A stretch of DNA of 64,000 bases from Tulasnella sp. 424 (GCA_019633425.1 WSUB01000120.1:62001-126000); one strand, 5' to 3'. Positions 43,423 to 55,745 are shown, numbered from the stretch's first letter. Notes: generated by a model from the sequence alone, not told the origin. Made by a program: numbers and translations.

Positions 43423-44392
43423 GCGACCGCTCGCTCCATTAGTCCACATTCATAACTGTTATATGACGTCTAGTTCATTCATTAGATTCAGCTGTTATAC
43501 ACTGAACGGATTCGCTATATCTTGTAGTACTTTGGGAATCCGGCGGCGACTTAAACGAGGTCGGTAATGTCCGGAATCCGAATACGTGGCGGATGGGTGG
43601 AAAATGACGTGTCCGGTATATGCTTGGATTCTGAAAACATAAGTAGTTCTCTCGGCGTAAATCAGGCCAATTAGAACATTTTAAAAGGGAATGATCGCAT
43701 CGCGTTTCGGTTTTGGAAGCATGCCGGCGAACGTGGCTTGCGGTTTCTTACGTATTGCCGCCGTGCTCTGAACCGCAACATTACCGCTCCCCCTTGTGAC
43801 ACTGAACCGCATACGTTTGTCCCCCACCACATCCCATACATTGTCCCATACCTCCCCAGTGAAACTCCAGCATACAGCCAAGATGTTCGATAAAACATTG
43901 CACGACAACTCAGAGATCCTCGCACTCGCTGGCGAACGCGACGCCCCTGTAAAGCACTCCCGCAAACGCCGAACAACGAGCTCAAAAGACTCAGTCAGCA
44001 AGCGGAGAGAGCGCGAGTGAGCGGAGGTGGATACGTCTACCGGTGTACAGGACTGAAATGCCATCTTCCTCTTAGGATAACGGACGACTCGAAAGCTGAC
44101 GGTGAAACGGAAGAAGGAGAGGAGGAGGAACTGGAGTACCCGCTGGAAGGCAAGTTCAAGGACGAAGCGGATCGAGAACAGTAAGCGCAAACCAAAAAGT
44201 CCACCGTCTTCATCGCCCTATCTCATTTATCCTTACCCGTATTGTTGGGACATGAAGCCTCATGAGTCTATCCGAGATCAAGCGAGAAGAGATTCTCAGC
44301 CGACGGATAGAAGAAGTGCAGAAAAAGATTGACCGCCGGGACTTGAAACGGATGATCAAGTCCCTGGCTGGCGCTCGTGGATCAACGGATGA
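43379..44392 (+). repeat. Segmental duplication, copy 1 (GT61 3' end to RTF1 exon 3)
   Basis: Matches 45488-46292. It begins inside the last GT61 exon (TTGATGGTAAATTGCTGGA), includes the intergenic region and the first three RTF1-type exons, and ends at ATCAACGGATGA. The 1014-bp and 805-bp copies differ by indels in the intergenic part. Confidence 0.85.
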
Positions 44393-44645
44393 GCTAGAGG
44401 AGTCTGAGCAGTCGACAATAGATGCTCCCCCTCCCACAACAAAGGCTCCTCGTCTCAAGCCTCTTCCCGAAGATTACTTCTCTCAAAGTTCGAAGGTCAG
44501 ACCCTCCAACGAACAAAAGCTATTTGTGGGAAGTTGGATAGTACGTGGCTTTTCACTTGTACTGGGAGCCGGACTAAACATGAGTGAAGACAATTGCAGT
44601 CATTACACTTCTTTTGGCCCTTCTCACCGCAATATTCGTCGTTGA
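43883..44645 (+). CDS. RTF1 5'-end duplicate continuing into unrelated sequence (chimeric ORF)
   Basis: Exons 43883-44016, 44076-44180 and 44258-44645 stay open for 208 codons. The first ~125 codons follow RTF1 exon by exon, with the same intron positions (FDKTLHDNSEILALAGERDA; ELEYPLEGKFKDEADREQ; LMSLSEIKREEILSRRIEEV). After the duplication ends at about 44392 the frame continues with about 84 codons not found in RTF1 (including APRLKPLPEDYFSQSSKVRP, then FVGSW). The Plus3 domain and everything after it are absent. An intron near 44542 (GTACGT) could change the C-terminus. It could be a decaying duplicate, a new chimeric gene or a dominant-negative fragment; the open frame does not decide among these. 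Confidence 0.5.
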
Positions 44646-45481
44646 AGGCGTTGACCCTGCATCGGAACCTCCGGTTACTTCCGCATCGGCCGGAAGATGG
44701 ATCGTAACAGCTGTCCGCTTTCATCTGAAGGAGTCAGGGAAGTGCCTGGTGGTTTCTCGGTCGCCCGTCTCTGCGGTGGAGAGACTCTGGTTGTACGCTG
44801 GAAAACTGGCCTGCAAGTCGATGGGGTCGATATCCTGTGATTGAGATTGGTGTCTTTTAGTACAGTAGGATCGCTTCCATCATGTCGTCTGGATGGGATT
44901 AAGGTCAAGGTAGTCGATACCCAGAAATTCTATCTACCACCTTCTCAGAAAACAATGTAGGAATTTTTTGATATATCTATATACAGTTGTGTGATGATTG
45001 AAAGGTGATTGGTTTGGGGCATAGACCGCGGACAGAAACGACGGTCGCACACCAAGCTAAAAATGGCCACTGCACCCTGGAAGAAACAATCGGATCGGAA
45101 CCGTTTATTTGCAAGTATAAATGTATAGTCCTAAATCCGCCTCGCTGTGCCGTTTTCGATGAAATGTTGCACTTGAAGGACTCGGAACGTCGCCCGACCA
45201 CTCATCTGTAGCTCCAGCATCCGAACCCACATCTGAGAACCCTGTATCAAAGTCAGCGACTTCATCCTCTTCGTCTCTAAAGTTGGTGACATCATCGGAT
45301 GATGAAGAAACCGGAGATGGACTGTCCTCTGGCTCTTGCTCATCCCCATCGAACGGAACGATAGAGGGGGTTTGGAATGTTTAAGTCGCCGGGGATTTTG
45401 GCATTGGCGAAGTCCGAGCAGAGGTTATGGTACCACTGTCGGGATTGTGTATAATGAGCTTTGGGGAGGAGGAGGGACGAA
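44646..45481. other. Unassigned sequence between the two duplication copies
   Basis: Not part of the duplication. A plus-strand open frame at 44584-44844 has a hydrophobic start (VITLLLALLTAIFVVEG). A minus-strand acidic frame (45372-45117) runs about 85 codons with EQEPEDSPSPVSSSSDDVTN. Neither has a start, splice or homology that I can support. Confidence 0.35.
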
Positions 45482-45487
45482 AACGGA

Positions 45488-46292
45488 TTGATGGTAAATT
45501 GCTGGAGACCAGTACCCCGAAATCGACCTGAGCGACCGCTCACTCCAGGGAGATCCACATTTATAACTATTATCTGTCGTATAGTTCATTCATTTGATTC
45601 TGCTGTTATACACGCAGCGGATTCGCTATTTGTTTGTGGTGCTTTGGGAATCCGGCGGCGATCGCGCGAGAAGCGCCGTTTGTCTACACTTTGCTAAATT
45701 CCAACCTGAACCGCAAACGTTTGTCCCCACCACGTCCCATACACTGTCTCATACCTCTCCCCAGCGAATTTCCAGCGTACAGCCATGATGTTCGATGAAG
45801 CATTGTCCGACGAGATCCTCGCACTCGCTGGCGAGAACGACGCTCCTGTCAAGCATTCCCGCAAACGCCAAGCAACGAGCTCAAAAGGCTCAGCCAGCAA
45901 GCGGAGAAAGCACGAGTGAGCGGAGGTGTATAAGTCTACCGGCAGGGTTGGACTGAAACGCCATCTTCCTCTTAGGATGACGGACGACTCGGAAGCTGAA
46001 GGTGAAACGGAAGAAGAAGAAGAGGAGGAACTGGAGTACCCGCTGGAAGGCAAGTTCAAGGACGAAGCGGATCGAGAACAGTAAGCGCAAACCAAACAGT
46101 CCACCATCCTCATCGCCCCATCTCATTAATCCTTATTCATATCGTTGGGACATGAAGCCTCATGAGTCTACCCGAGACCAAGCGAGAAGAGATTCTCACC
46201 AAACGGGCAGAAGACATGCAGAAAGAGATTGAACGCCGGAACTTGGAACGGATGGTCAAGTCCCAGGCTGGCGCTGGTGGATCAACGGATGA
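45488..46292 (+). repeat. Segmental duplication, copy 2 (GT61 3' tail to RTF1 exon 3)
   Basis: Counterpart of 43379-44392. It carries the last ~16 codons of GT61 with its stop as a non-coding relic, directly upstream of the working RTF1 gene. Confidence 0.85.
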
Positions 46293-47973
46293 TGCCGTAG
46301 CGAAAGCTGCTAAGCGTAAGTACTCGACTAGTCTCAAATTGGGAAAATAGAGTGGCGGTTAATGTGAAGTTGGGTGGTGCTGTGGCTTGCAGGCAAACAC
46401 ACAGGAATTGGAGCATCTGAGAAAAAGAGTCGAGGTCTCGAGGCGCTGAAGCAGAAACGCCAGTTGAAGGAATCTCGACGGGTATGTTCTTTGGTTTGCT
46501 GGATGGGTCGGTTACTCATCACTTGGTGTTTTTTTTGGTGTGTCCTTGGGACAGGCAAACAAGACGCGGGATTCCGAATCGCCGACACCTCGTCGTCGGT
46601 CGTCGTCACCTTCGAGCGAGTCTGAGGATGAAGAAGGGCAAGTTCACCGGAAGGGTGATGATGCGTCGGACTTGGACGGGGTGCAGATTAAACACGACGA
46701 GAAGATTACGTTGGAGGATTTGAACAAAGCCCGACTTACCCGAGACATGCTTGAGCATCAGTGTATGTCCGACCGGTTCGATGAGTATGTCAAAGGTACA
46801 TCTGTTCACGCTGCTAGCTTGGAAGGGAGGCGGTCACTAACCGCGAGACTGTGAGCAGGGGCCTGGGTTCGACTTTTGGTGGGGAACGACCAACAGGGCC
46901 AGCCTGTATACCGGCTTTGTGAAGTCGTTGGTGCGTGTTCAAGGCTTCGACTTCGCTGTTCCAGGCTAACCCTTCCTGCCTGTAGAACTTCAACGGGATA
47001 CTGTCGAGCCATATCTTTTGGGAAACAAGATGGTGAACCAATTCGTGGAGTTGCGACACGGAGGACAGACCCGTCCTTGGCCTATGATGAAGATTTCCTG
47101 CGGAGCATTCACTCAGGTAGGGTCGCTGGATTTATCCCCTGTCTTGTCGGGGGAACTCAGACCCTGTGGATCCTGTTTGACAGAAAGAATTTGATCGGGT
47201 GATGACCCAATTGGAAGTCGACAAAATCAAGCCTCCAAGTCGATCCAAATTGGAGAAGAAAGGAGAGGTTATTCGCAACATCGACTCGAAGCTCTTGACG
47301 GATGTGGGTTGCCACCTAGCTGGTCCTGTTTCGAGGGCCGGGCCCTAACATTTGGTCGCTACCTTTTCAGGCCGAGATATCCGCCATGATTGCTCGTCAG
47401 AAGGAACTCAAGAAGAAGATCACGGCAGGTGAACTGTATTCGAAGAAAGCTAGCCTGAATACCCAACGCATGTTGGCCGTAAAGCGAGGCGAGAGGGAAG
47501 AAGTGTCCAAGATCGATGCTCAGCTTGCAGCACTTGAATCGTCGTGGAAACCGGATACACCTGGCAACTCTGGCCCGGAGGATGCTCTGGCCAAGATCAA
47601 CGAGAGAAATCGACGAGCGAATCTGGAATCCATGCGGAAAGCGGACTTGGAGATGGCCAAACGGAAGAGGGAGGCTGCAGCCGGAGGTGCTACGCACGAC
47701 CTAAGCGCGAGAGTCAAGACTATTGTGAAGACTCGATACGACTCAAGGTGCGTACCCCCGTGTCCATTATACACCCGCCGCTTTGCCCATACAATCTTTT
47801 GCTCTGGGTGGTTTCGTATCTTTAGGTCTGGAACTCCAAGCGCGCCATCAAAGCCGGCGGCTACACCATTGCCTTCTGGCGCTACTGCCGCCACTGCCAC
47901 CCCCCCTCCACCTAGTGGCCGAGCCAAAGTCGATACCTTGGCCCAGTCGGTCGTCATCGAAGACCTGTTCTAA
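45785..47973 (+). CDS. RTF1: Rtf1, Paf1-complex subunit with Plus3 domain
   Basis: Ten exons (45785-45915, 45976-46080, 46158-46315, 46393-46481, 46555-46795, 46859-46930, 46986-47116, 47184-47303, 47371-47747, 47826-47973) encode 523 aa with all phases closing. The N-terminus (FDEALSDEILALAGENDAPV) is followed by an acidic segment (ETEEEEEEELEYPLEGKF) and a basic helix. The Plus3 domain spans about 206-335: LEDLNKARLTRDMLEHQ, GAWVRLLVGNDQQGQPVYRL, YLLGNKMVNQFVELRHGG, KEFDRVMTQLEVDKIKPPS. A long helical region and a low-complexity tail follow, ending VVIEDLF. Rtf1 links the Paf1 complex to Spt5 on elongating polymerase II and promotes H2B ubiquitylation. Its upstream DNA is the duplicated GT61 tail, so its promoter context was rebuilt by the duplication. 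Confidence 0.92.
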
Positions 47974-48658
47974 ATTGCTAGTCAAATTGTGGTCCTAGAC
48001 TTCAATGGGTGGGATTGTAACAGATCTAGAACACATTTATCTTCGTACCCTACAGGAAAGGACGGCCTGCGGGAGAGGCTGTAAATAAAATAATGTTTAG
48101 TCGCTACTAGCTAGCAATCATCTTGCTTTACCAGGAAGGGCCCTCGCTGCTCCAAATTCCGAAGCCGTCACCTGTGTGAGCCTGTTTGCCTACGTCGCGC
48201 TAATCCTCGTGCATAGGCTGATCGGTACTCACTTTTCCCCACATATAGGCTCACCTTATGCCGCTGAACCGCATGAGACCGTGTAATTGTCGGTGAGTGT
48301 GCCTCATGTGTACGCGCCTTTTACTGTTGTAGTTAGTGGCTTAATGGACGGGACCGAATTTGTTGCAATTGCAACCCGTCTGAACGTCAGCCGACTTTGA
48401 GTGTGAGGCGTGTTGATAACTATTTCTGGGGATCGGCTGTCGCGGTGATGGCTATTTATGGGGATCGCTTAGCTAAAAGCGCTGAGAATGAAAAAGAGCG
48501 GCGCTTTCGTGTTGCTTCCCTCGGGCTTGGCGGCTCTTACCCAGATTTCCCCGGGTCCTGGTTCCGCATATACTTAGCGCGCACTGCTTCCAACTCCCAT
48601 TCCCCTGCCTCACCCTCACCCCCTCCCCCCCCCCTCCCTCTCCTGCGGTGTCCCCCCA
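47974..48658. other. Intergenic region
   Basis: About 685 bp between RTF1 and the next rightward gene. It includes a C-rich run just before the ATG at 48659, typical of a fungal 5' UTR. No RNA gene or coding frame seen. Confidence 0.45.
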
Positions 48659-50315
48659 ATGGCCCAACGTCTCGCTCAACTGCTCATTCTCTTCCTCGCA
48701 GTATGCTGCTCTCTAGTCAAGGCCACCCAGGTCATCGTCGTTGATGGCCAGGACCAATCAATCCAGTGCGTGCTCGGTCGCGGTCGTGTTTGAAATCACA
48801 GCCTCGCTTCCCCCCCCTCCCCACTTGACTGACTCGCCTTTTGTATCAAGGTACCACACCGTACAGAGCGGAGACGGAAATGCAACCTGGACGCCAGTGC
48901 AGCGAAGTCCGGATAGCTGCGACACCCCTCAGATGTTGACTGCGCGGCTCGGGGACTTTATGACCTTTACCTTCACTGTCAGTACACCAAGTCTTTTTGG
49001 TCATGTCTGAGCAATCCTGACACCACTTGCGGTGCCAGGGTACCGGTTTTCAAGTCGTTGGCACCATTGGCAAGAAACGAGGCTTGATTCAATTCAACCT
49101 CGACGGCCAGAATACTACTGTCAAAGACCGCAGTAGTCAACAACTTGTCTGCGACTCCGTACTCAATGAACAGCATGGACTTCCGTATCAGCAACACACA
49201 GTTAGGGCCACACTCGTCGGCAAAGACATCAACCTCTCCAGCGGCGTGATAGATGGTGTCATCTCAATTCAGCGTATCCGGTTCGTCTTCTCATACCCTA
49301 TTATTCTTTGGCTGCGGCATAACTCACGCAGGTCTTCTTTTGGATACCCGCTCCCCGTTGCGTTGCTTTTCTCTCGGCCAGGTACGACGTCCCCGGTGGT
49401 TCATCTACCAACGTTGGACCGATCGCCGGAGGTGTTGTTGCTGGGATCGCAGCTCTGGTGGCCGCTGGAGTAGGACTTTGGTGGTACCTCCGAAAGAAGA
49501 AGCAACAGAATCCAGACGTTCGACGTACCTCGGCAGGGGCATACATTGATTCCGACGACGTTCCGGGTCATCTCCAAGGAAAAGCAGCAATCAGCGCCTC
49601 CACCTCACCAGGATTAATCGCCACTCCGTTCGAATGGAATGGCCCCGGCTCGCAGTATGGTCACACTCCACTCACCACCCATCCAGGCCTGCCCGATGGA
49701 GCGACGCCAACAAGCGAATCTGGTACATTGCTGCCTAGTCCACCGACAGCAAACGCCAACCTTGGACCTCCTTCCTCTTACTTCAACCATTCGTCCGCGG
49801 CGACTGGCGCTAGAACAAATACATACTCGATGTCTTCAATCAGCGACTCGAAGCGCGACTCGAATCTTACTGGAACCGCTGCTGCTCTCGGGTACAGTGT
49901 GACCCATCCGGACAGCCCCGAAACCATTATGTCCGGCCCCCGTACAAGCGTACACCCCGGAGGAGACCAAAGAGCATCCACTGTGATCGACGAGACTCAT
50001 TTGGTCGACCGGATCGCCAACCGCTTGGCGGACATCATGACGACTCGAACGGGTGGAGTGGGTGTTATGGATCACATTGTTCCTCCGCCTGTGTACACTG
50101 GTCCAGGAGGGCCAGAAGGACATTCTGCACCATCACAACAGCAGTCACCGCCTCCAAATACCTATGGGTCACCCGGCGCACCTCAAGCTGCACTGCCTCC
50201 AAGCGGCGATGCTAGAAACTCTGCTCCTTCTCAACTTCCTTACGCCCAATACTCTTACCAATCACCCCCACCGCCGCCGAAGAACGACTCCTACCCAGGA
50301 TCGAATCGATTCTGA
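48659..50315 (+). CDS. Single-pass membrane protein with signal peptide and Ser/Pro-rich cytosolic tail
   Basis: Exons 48659-48765, 48851-48977, 49039-49280 and 49382-50315 encode 469 aa. Residues 1-22 are a signal peptide (MAQRLAQLLILFLAVCCSLV). The ectodomain (about 23-158) carries N-glycosylation sites and FTFTGTGFQVVGTIG, IQFNLDGQNTTV and VISIQRI, the strand pattern of the jelly-roll ectodomain seen in many basidiomycete membrane proteins. The helix is about 172-194 (GGVVAGIAALVAAGVGLWWY), followed by RKKKQQ. The tail is rich in Ser, Pro, Thr and Gly and ends in a Pro-rich stretch with PPPPPK. The third donor (GTTCGT) is weak but needed for frame. It could be a cell-surface sensor; that is inference from architecture. 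Confidence 0.8.
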
Positions 50316-51923
50316 AAAAAGAGACCACCTGTCCGATCTACCTTTCTGTTCATCACCTCTCCACCTCGCCTCGTTTGTACAGCTTTTTCTCCTCCATATC
50401 CCCTTGTCGACAATCGCCTAACGAATCACCTTTGGTTGGTTCGCTTTCCTCTTTTTGGGTTACATTTACCGTTTTATATTATGTTCTTGGCACGCAACGT
50501 ACACACACTTTATTTCCTTCACTGCTGACAGTATAGCCATCTTTTATGATTTTTTTCCGCTTTCGGGTTTCTTTTTCTCTTTGTCATTGGTGTGGCCTCT
50601 TTTTTTTTTCACCCCTCGACCCTTTTTGTATGAATGGAAGGCTCTCGCAATGACATTCTTCTCTCGATCAATTCGGGGTCTTGTCGCGGGAAGCGGAGGT
50701 CCGGGATGCTTAATCGCGGTCCCGAGACGTGGGTTCTGCCGATTGTGTACGCATAGGTGGGACGCAAAAGTTGCAAACGCTTAGTGCGCTGAGATCGTGT
50801 GCGCTTTTTGACAAGCTTCGCCGAATTTGATTTGCCTTTGGGTGCGTGTTTGCCTGTTCTCCTAATCCCACCAGGACTAGACTCATTTAAACGCGGTCGA
50901 GAGCTCTCTAAGCCCCTATCGATGGATGGAGCTCGCCAAGGATAGACCTGAGGATCGACACGTAGGTTAAAAGGTCGATTCCGCGGTACTACTGCGGACT
51001 CAATGGGTTGACCTTCCGTGAATGAAAGATAGCATATTGCACGAGGCGTCGGCGAGGAGTTTGGAGTCGTTACCGATACCGGGCTGGTGCGTTATTCGGA
51101 ACGCCAGATATCGGTAAACTGCCCGAATGGCCCCGAAACTTGTCCGATCTGGCTTGGCACCAATAAATGAAGAATAAACGGGCAAGCTTCGTTCAGGTGA
51201 TCAAGTTGTTCGTTGGCGCGTGCGGGGACAAGATTTGAAGGACGAAAGAGAGTTGATTCATAGGAGGTATGGGATAGTGGAGCGTGTAGATCTAACCGAC
51301 CTGAGATCGTTTAAACGCTTTGATGATACGGTGTGCGGCGACTAGGATGTATAAAGACAAACATTCTTCGTGTTCTTTTACATCATCTGGATATCTATGT
51401 TTAGATCTGCTGCTTCAGAGGTTTTGGATGATGCAAAGGGCCATAGTACAGAGGGACCCGGTTTGGTGCTCGACAAAGGTGATTCAGTGTCACTCGACCT
51501 GACATTACTCTAATACAAAATCTGACGATGCATATACAGCTCATTTGTCCTAAATGGAAGTGTATGGACGCCAGTATTCGCGGAGCGTACACCGCACATC
51601 ATCATCCAATTCCGCGTTCCGCGCCAGGAGTCGGGACCGGGGTGCTGATTGCAGTCAGCGATGTCTCCGTATTGGTACCTGGCCAAAGGTCGGGAATCAT
51701 TAATCAATGCGGTGGGGAACTGAAAAAGTACCCGGTGGTCAGTGCAAAGAGGCCGCCTCTTCGAGGCCACGGGGTTAAGCGACCTAAATCCGCAACGACG
51801 TTCTGCACCACTGAAACAAGTGAGTCGAATCGAGTGAAGTTCGCCTTATAAAAACCCTTCGCTTCTAACAGACTACAGCTCTAGATATCCCAACAGATCT
51901 GGCCAACTATTCCGAGCCCACAG
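50316..51923. other. Intergenic region with flank shared by the next F-box pair
   Basis: 1.6 kb without a supportable gene. Parts of it (from about 50480) match 53540-53900: for example TATGAATGGAAGGCTCTCGC here and TATGAATGGGAGCGTCGTAC there, and GTGCTCGACAAAGGTGATTC versus GAGCTCGACAAAAGTTGTTC. The duplicated unit therefore starts in the 3' UTR of the preceding gene. Confidence 0.55.
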
Positions 51924-53401
51924 ATGGATACGCCAGCCAGGCCCGGCGCCCCCGCTATACACAAAGCCCCTCCGGAGATCATCATCGCCATCATCGAATT
52001 TTTGCTTTCATCATCCGACACTCACCCCCTTGGACGGAGATACCAAGACATCGCCCGCTTTACACGCGTTTCCTCTCACCTCCGCAATATTGCCATCACG
52101 ACTCCCAGTCTTTGGACCCGCATCGAGATTACCGACAACCCGGCATCAATCGAATTCGCAAAGGTTTGCCTGCAACGATCCGGCACGCAGAAGCTCGACA
52201 TTGCTATCAATCTCGTAATTCGTGTAGGGGCGAGGTTACCGAGAATACTCGCGTTGGTCGGTTACGCGGCCGTTCGGACTCGGAGACTGGTGTTGAGTTT
52301 GCAACTGAGGAGTGAATCCCAATGGAGACGGGTCCAGGACGCTTTCCAGCTTTTCGCATCGTCAAACCTGGATTACCTGGAGGTCAAGTTCGGGTATGAC
52401 TATGGCGTCATCAGGTCCGGCGAAATTCCGTGGTTTCCCGTCCCAACACAGGTCCCGAACCTTCGGTCGCTTGTGTTAACGGATGCCTTCCTAGCCATTC
52501 ATTCCGCGAGAGTCGACCATCTCAAGAACTTGGTTCTCAGCTCCAGCACATACGCAGGGTGGTCTGTCGATCGGTTGTGGGAAGTGCTCGACAAGTGCCG
52601 ACTTTTGGAGACTTTGGAGCTGATCACCGAATCAGTACCAACTGCCACCAGGGTGGACTCCATCGTCATTCCAAGGGAGCCGAACAGCCTGTGCTCGACT
52701 AACCTGCGCGTGTTAGTCGTGAAAGGATATCAATTCAGGTTCCTCTCTCAACTCCTCCTGGGTCTTGACGCACCGGAGCTGGAGGAGGTTGTGTTAGGGT
52801 TTGTCTCCTCGGCCCCATCGGACTGGGGATCCCTTCCGATCCATGGCCCCTTCGCTTCCGTCCGACTCTTGAGCTTATCCCTACAGCGAACTCCTCACTA
52901 TATCATTTCCAAGCAGCTGCCGTTGTTTCTTCCTCGAGCCTTCCCGAACATCCGAGAGCTCGCCCTCTCCCAAAACGGATGGCCTCTTCTGGGTGGGGCA
53001 GGAGGCGACTCAAACTCACTGTCGTGTTGGACCGAACTTCGCGGTCTTATCGTGGCTGATTCTGACGAGCAATACTGTGACATGAATTGCGTGGAGCGGT
53101 TGCAAGCAGTGAAGACCTTCCTCGCGGATCGGTCGATTAGGGGCTTGCCTCGGTTGAAGTGGGCTCAAGTTAGCAGCTGCTGGCCTCTAGAGTCAGAATC
53201 CAGATTTGATTCGACCGTAAAGGAGATCCAGGAAATGCTAGAAGAGGAGGAGAGTTTAGGTTTTTTATTCATGGAGAACCACTTGGTATGTGACTAGTAC
53301 CTGTCTTCTCAGCCAGTCAGTGCCAAGATAGTTGACCAGGACCTTTCCAGAGCCCGTGCTGCTACAGCGCTCAGAGCGAACCGAAAGTTGGGGATGACTA
53401 A
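51924..53401 (+). CDS. F-box protein, tandem copy 1
   Basis: Exons 51924-53285 and 53351-53401 encode 470 aa. The F-box is APPEIIIAIIEFLLSSS, with IARFTRVSSHLRNIAITTPS and LWTRIEI, the usual agaricomycete pattern. A Leu-rich region follows (VPNLRSLVLTDAFLAIHSAR; CRLLETLELIT; LRVLVVKGYQF), ending with GLPRLKWAQVSSCWPLES. The short second exon replaces an apparent stop at 53295: GTATGT donor, GTTGACC branch and TTTCCAG acceptor are all present, and the resulting C-terminus (PC...YS...E...D then TAA) matches that of the neighbour at 54233. Likely an SCF adaptor; substrate unknown. Confidence 0.82.
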
Positions 53402-54232
53402 GGAATACCCCCTTTCAGAGCCTATTCCGTCCTCAGAGCGTCTGTCGAGAGCGTAGCGCAGTACACTAAATAACTAAGATAGCGTAACGATGTCTTGAGA
53501 ACTTGTCCTATGTTCCTAGTCTGAATCGTTTGATGTTCGTATCTTTTCCCTGACACGCAAGGTACAGACACCCTTTATTTTCTTCTCTGCTGACGTATAA
53601 ACATCTTGTGTGACCTTTTTCGGTGGCCGCCCTTGGTATGAATGGGAGCGTCGTACAATAACGTTCTCTTCGGCTAATCCGGAAACTGGTGCAAGAGACT
53701 CAGTCGCAGTAGAGAGCTCTCCGAGGCCTTCTAATGATGAAGCTCGTCGAGGATACTATGGACCGTACGCTGAGGACATGGTTGGGAGCTCGACAAAAGT
53801 TGTTCAGTGTAGTCTATGCTACATTGCTCGAATACGGAGCTCTACGGTACCCATGCATCTATTCTATGATATGTGTAGTTATTTCTAAAATGGTCGAACA
53901 GCGTAGTTTCAGCCAGCGTCTACAGAGTGCACTTCTAACTCGATCTTGCGGAGCGTTAGAGTCACTGTGCTCAGGGCAGCCAAAAATGTATCTGTAGTTG
54001 GGGTTGGCCAACGATCAGGAAACGTGGTCGGGAACTGGGATCGTCAAACACGAGGTTCGCGGTTTGTTTGACACGGCGTTAAGTGTATTAAATCCGCAGG
54101 GGACAGTTTGACACCGCTCAAACAAAGAGCCGAATCGAGTTAAGGTGATCCAAGTTCGCTTTCTAAGGCCGTTTGGTTCTGACACGCTACAAGCTCTATA
54201 CATCTTAACAGTTTTGGCCAATCATCTCACGC

Positions 54233-55745
54233 ATGGACGGATCTCATACATCAATCAGCTCCCGTAGCCCCGCTATCCACAAAGCCCCTCCCGAAATCAT
54301 CATCGCCATCATTGAAATTCTGCTCTCTTCGTCAAAGACTCTCCCTCTTGGACGGAAATATCAAGACCTCGTCCGCTTCACCCACGTATCCTCTCAACTC
54401 CGCAATATTGCCATCACGACTCCCAGTCTATGGACCGGAATCGAGATTACCGACCGACCAGCATCTTTCGAGCTCGCAAAGGCTTGCCTACAAAGGTCCG
54501 GTTCACAGAAGCTTGACATAAATATCTGTCTCGTGGTTCGTATAGGGGCGAGGCTACCGGGAATACTCGCGTTGGTCGATTACGTGGCCGTTCGGACCCG
54601 TAGGCTGGTGTTGAGTTTAGGATTGAGGAAGGAATCCCAATGGAGGCAAATCCAGGACGCTTTTCGGCCGTTCGGTTCGCCGAGTCTGGATCACCTGGAG
54701 CTCAAGTTCTGGTACGACGATGACGTCCTCATGCCCGACGAAACCCCAGAGCTTCCAGTCCCAACGCAAGTCCCAAACCTTCGATCGCTCGTTTTAACGG
54801 GGGTCTTCCCGGCCTTTCGTTCTGCGGGATTCGACCAACTCAGGAACTTGGTTCTCAGCTCGAGCACATACGCAGGCTGGCCTTTCGCGCAACTGTGGGA
54901 AGTGCTCAGCCAATGCAGACTTTTGGAGACTTTGGAGCTGATCACCATACCAGGACCCACCGCCAGCATGGTAGACAACACGATCATTCCAAGGGAGCCG
55001 AGCCGTCAATACCTACCTAACCTGCGCCTATTAGTCGTGAAAGGATACCGTCCTACGTTCCTCTCTCAACTCCTCTTGAATCTTGACGCGCCGGAGCTGG
55101 AGGAGGTGGAGGTAGGGTTTGTGTGGGATGTGCTGGAGTTCCCGTTCAACTGGTCAAATTTTTCGATTCCTCGCCCCTTCAATTCCGTCCGACTCTTGAG
55201 CGTATCCCTACAGCAAGCTCTTCCACATTTCCTTTATGCGCAATTGGCGCAGTTTCTTCCAAGAATCTTCCCAAATATTGGTGAGCTATCCCTATCAAGG
55301 AACGGATGGCCTGTTCTGGAGATGTTTTCCTCTCTTATGAATGGAGAGAGTGACGGCTCAAGCTCGTCGCCACGTTGGACCGAACTTCGCGGTCTAAGCG
55401 TGGCTGATTCTGACGAACAATGTTGTGACGGGAAGTGCATGGAGAGGTTGCAGGGGGTGAGAACCTTCCTCAAGGCTCGGTCGGGCAAGGGCTTGCCTCG
55501 GTTGAAGTGGGCCCAAGTTATTAGCTGCTGGCCTGTGGAGTCAAAATTTGGATTCGACTCGACCGTCGAAGGGATTCGGGAAATGTTAGACGAGGATGAC
55601 GGACTAGGTTTCCTATTTACGAGGGACGCCTTGGTATGTGACTCTTATTGGTCCACTTGTCCAGCCAGCGCCAAGATAGCTGACCGGGACATTTCAGCAA
55701 CCGTGTCACAACACTTACAGCGAGCTGGAATCTACCAATGACTAA
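54233..55745 (+). CDS. F-box protein, tandem copy 2
   Basis: Exons 54233-55633 and 55698-55745 encode 482 aa. Paralogue of the gene at 51924 along its whole length: APPEIIIAIIEILLSSSKTL, FTHVSSQLRNIAITTPSLWT, QVPNLRSLVLTGVFPAFRS and GLPRLKWAQVISCWPVES. The conserved last intron (55634-55697, GTATGT...ATTTCAG) again has a GCTGACC branch site; reading through it would give a 502-residue frame, but the spliced C-terminus agrees better with copy 1. It has an extra segment near residues 300-310 (WDVLEFPFNWSN) and another near 365. The stop lies 184 bp from that of the convergent secreted-protein gene. Confidence 0.82.

Noticed and set aside
53295..53297. Nonsense codon that shortens F-box copy 1 relative to copy 2, or programmed readthrough
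   Set aside because: Both genes have a conserved GTATGT intron over this site; the spliced ends align.
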